Below are positions 63,989-64,000 of a DNA stretch of 64,000 bases, piece by piece (within the stretch, counting starts at the first letter, position 1; each line of letters starts with the position of its first letter). The stretch spans positions 1-64,000 of the forward strand of contig NZ_CAACUY010000031.1 in NCBI RefSeq assembly GCF_900659615.1, read 5' to 3'. Both the position numbers and the translations under genes were made by a program. A model generated the notes under the pieces. It was not told where the DNA came from. It did no database searches and saw only the letters and a program-made list of their open reading frames with translations. This DNA comes from Actinomadura fibrosa (GTDB taxonomy: Bacteria > Actinomycetota > Actinomycetes > Streptosporangiales > Streptosporangiaceae).

Positions 63989-64000
63989 GTGGACGACAAC
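63989..64000 (+). CDS. Start of a gene running off the right edge
   Basis: CGAGGAG is followed 6 nt later by GTG GAC GAC AAC, so a ribosome-binding site and start codon are convincing. Only four codons lie inside the window, so no function can be given. Its control by the palindrome at 63945 is likely. Confidence 0.5.

Overview
The window is very GC-rich DNA with dense, divergently arranged gene blocks. The gene families are typically actinobacterial: LuxR-type large ATP-binding regulators, WYL regulators, mycothiol-isomerase-like proteins, DUF1062, DUF6069, a SnoaL-tailed ECF sigma factor, a bacterial class I terpene synthase with a P450, and an actinobacterial-type contractile injection system. 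A Thermomonosporaceae/Actinomadura-like or related filamentous actinomycete is the best guess. This is inference, because no rRNA or other phylogenetic marker is present and I saw no tRNA, CRISPR array or transposase.

Layout. 1-6.8 kb: a partial LuxR-type regulator, a RibD/DHFR-like reductase, a DUF6069 membrane protein followed by relics of a YCII/ECF pair, and a WYL regulator divergent from a short UvrA paralogue with a dyad between them. 6.9-10.6 kb: a four-gene efflux-type operon (lipoprotein, adaptor, ABC ATPase, MacB-like permease). 10.6-15.2 kb: small accessory genes and relics (NUDIX, SDR), a hydrolase/MerR pair, DUF1062, a DHFR-like protein and a mycothiol-isomerase-like protein. 15.3-21.1 kb: a compact terpenoid locus (WS/DGAT-like acyltransferase, P450, terpene synthase), followed on the other strand by GrpB, EF-hand and methyltransferase genes.

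21.2-37.7 kb: the centrepiece, a leftward 16-gene extracellular contractile injection system (eCIS) operon. Most junctions overlap by 4 nt. In transcription order it encodes an AAA+ ATPase, a DUF4255 tail terminator, sheath, tube, an assembly protein, DUF6760, DUF4157, a LysM hub, a VgrG-like spike, a PAAR-like tip, gp25, gpJ, gpI with an inserted beta-propeller, a fibre-like protein, a coiled-coil protein, and finally a 687-aa candidate effector with a nuclease-like C-terminus. A 350-bp, relatively AT-rich region precedes it.

38.1-42.7 kb: an operon of DHFR-like, VOC and SigG-like sigma genes, a LysR regulator, a second DUF6069 gene and a Sel1-repeat protein. 43.0-47.9 kb: kdp potassium-pump operon with two tiny membrane peptides, kdpA, kdpB and an unusually long kdpC, without kdpDE. 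47.9-57.0 kb: methyltransferases, AraC, truncated haemoglobin, a MarR-GNAT fusion with a perfect palindrome at its start, an FAD monooxygenase, a secreted beta-propeller and a CoA-transferase-like enzyme. 57.1-64.0 kb: a P2-type cation ATPase with an 11-codon leader ORF, a sensor-kinase relic, a TetR regulator, a frameshifted MpaB-family oxygenase, a Baeyer-Villiger-type monooxygenase, and the first codons of a divergent gene. Two related 20-bp palindromes lie between those last two.
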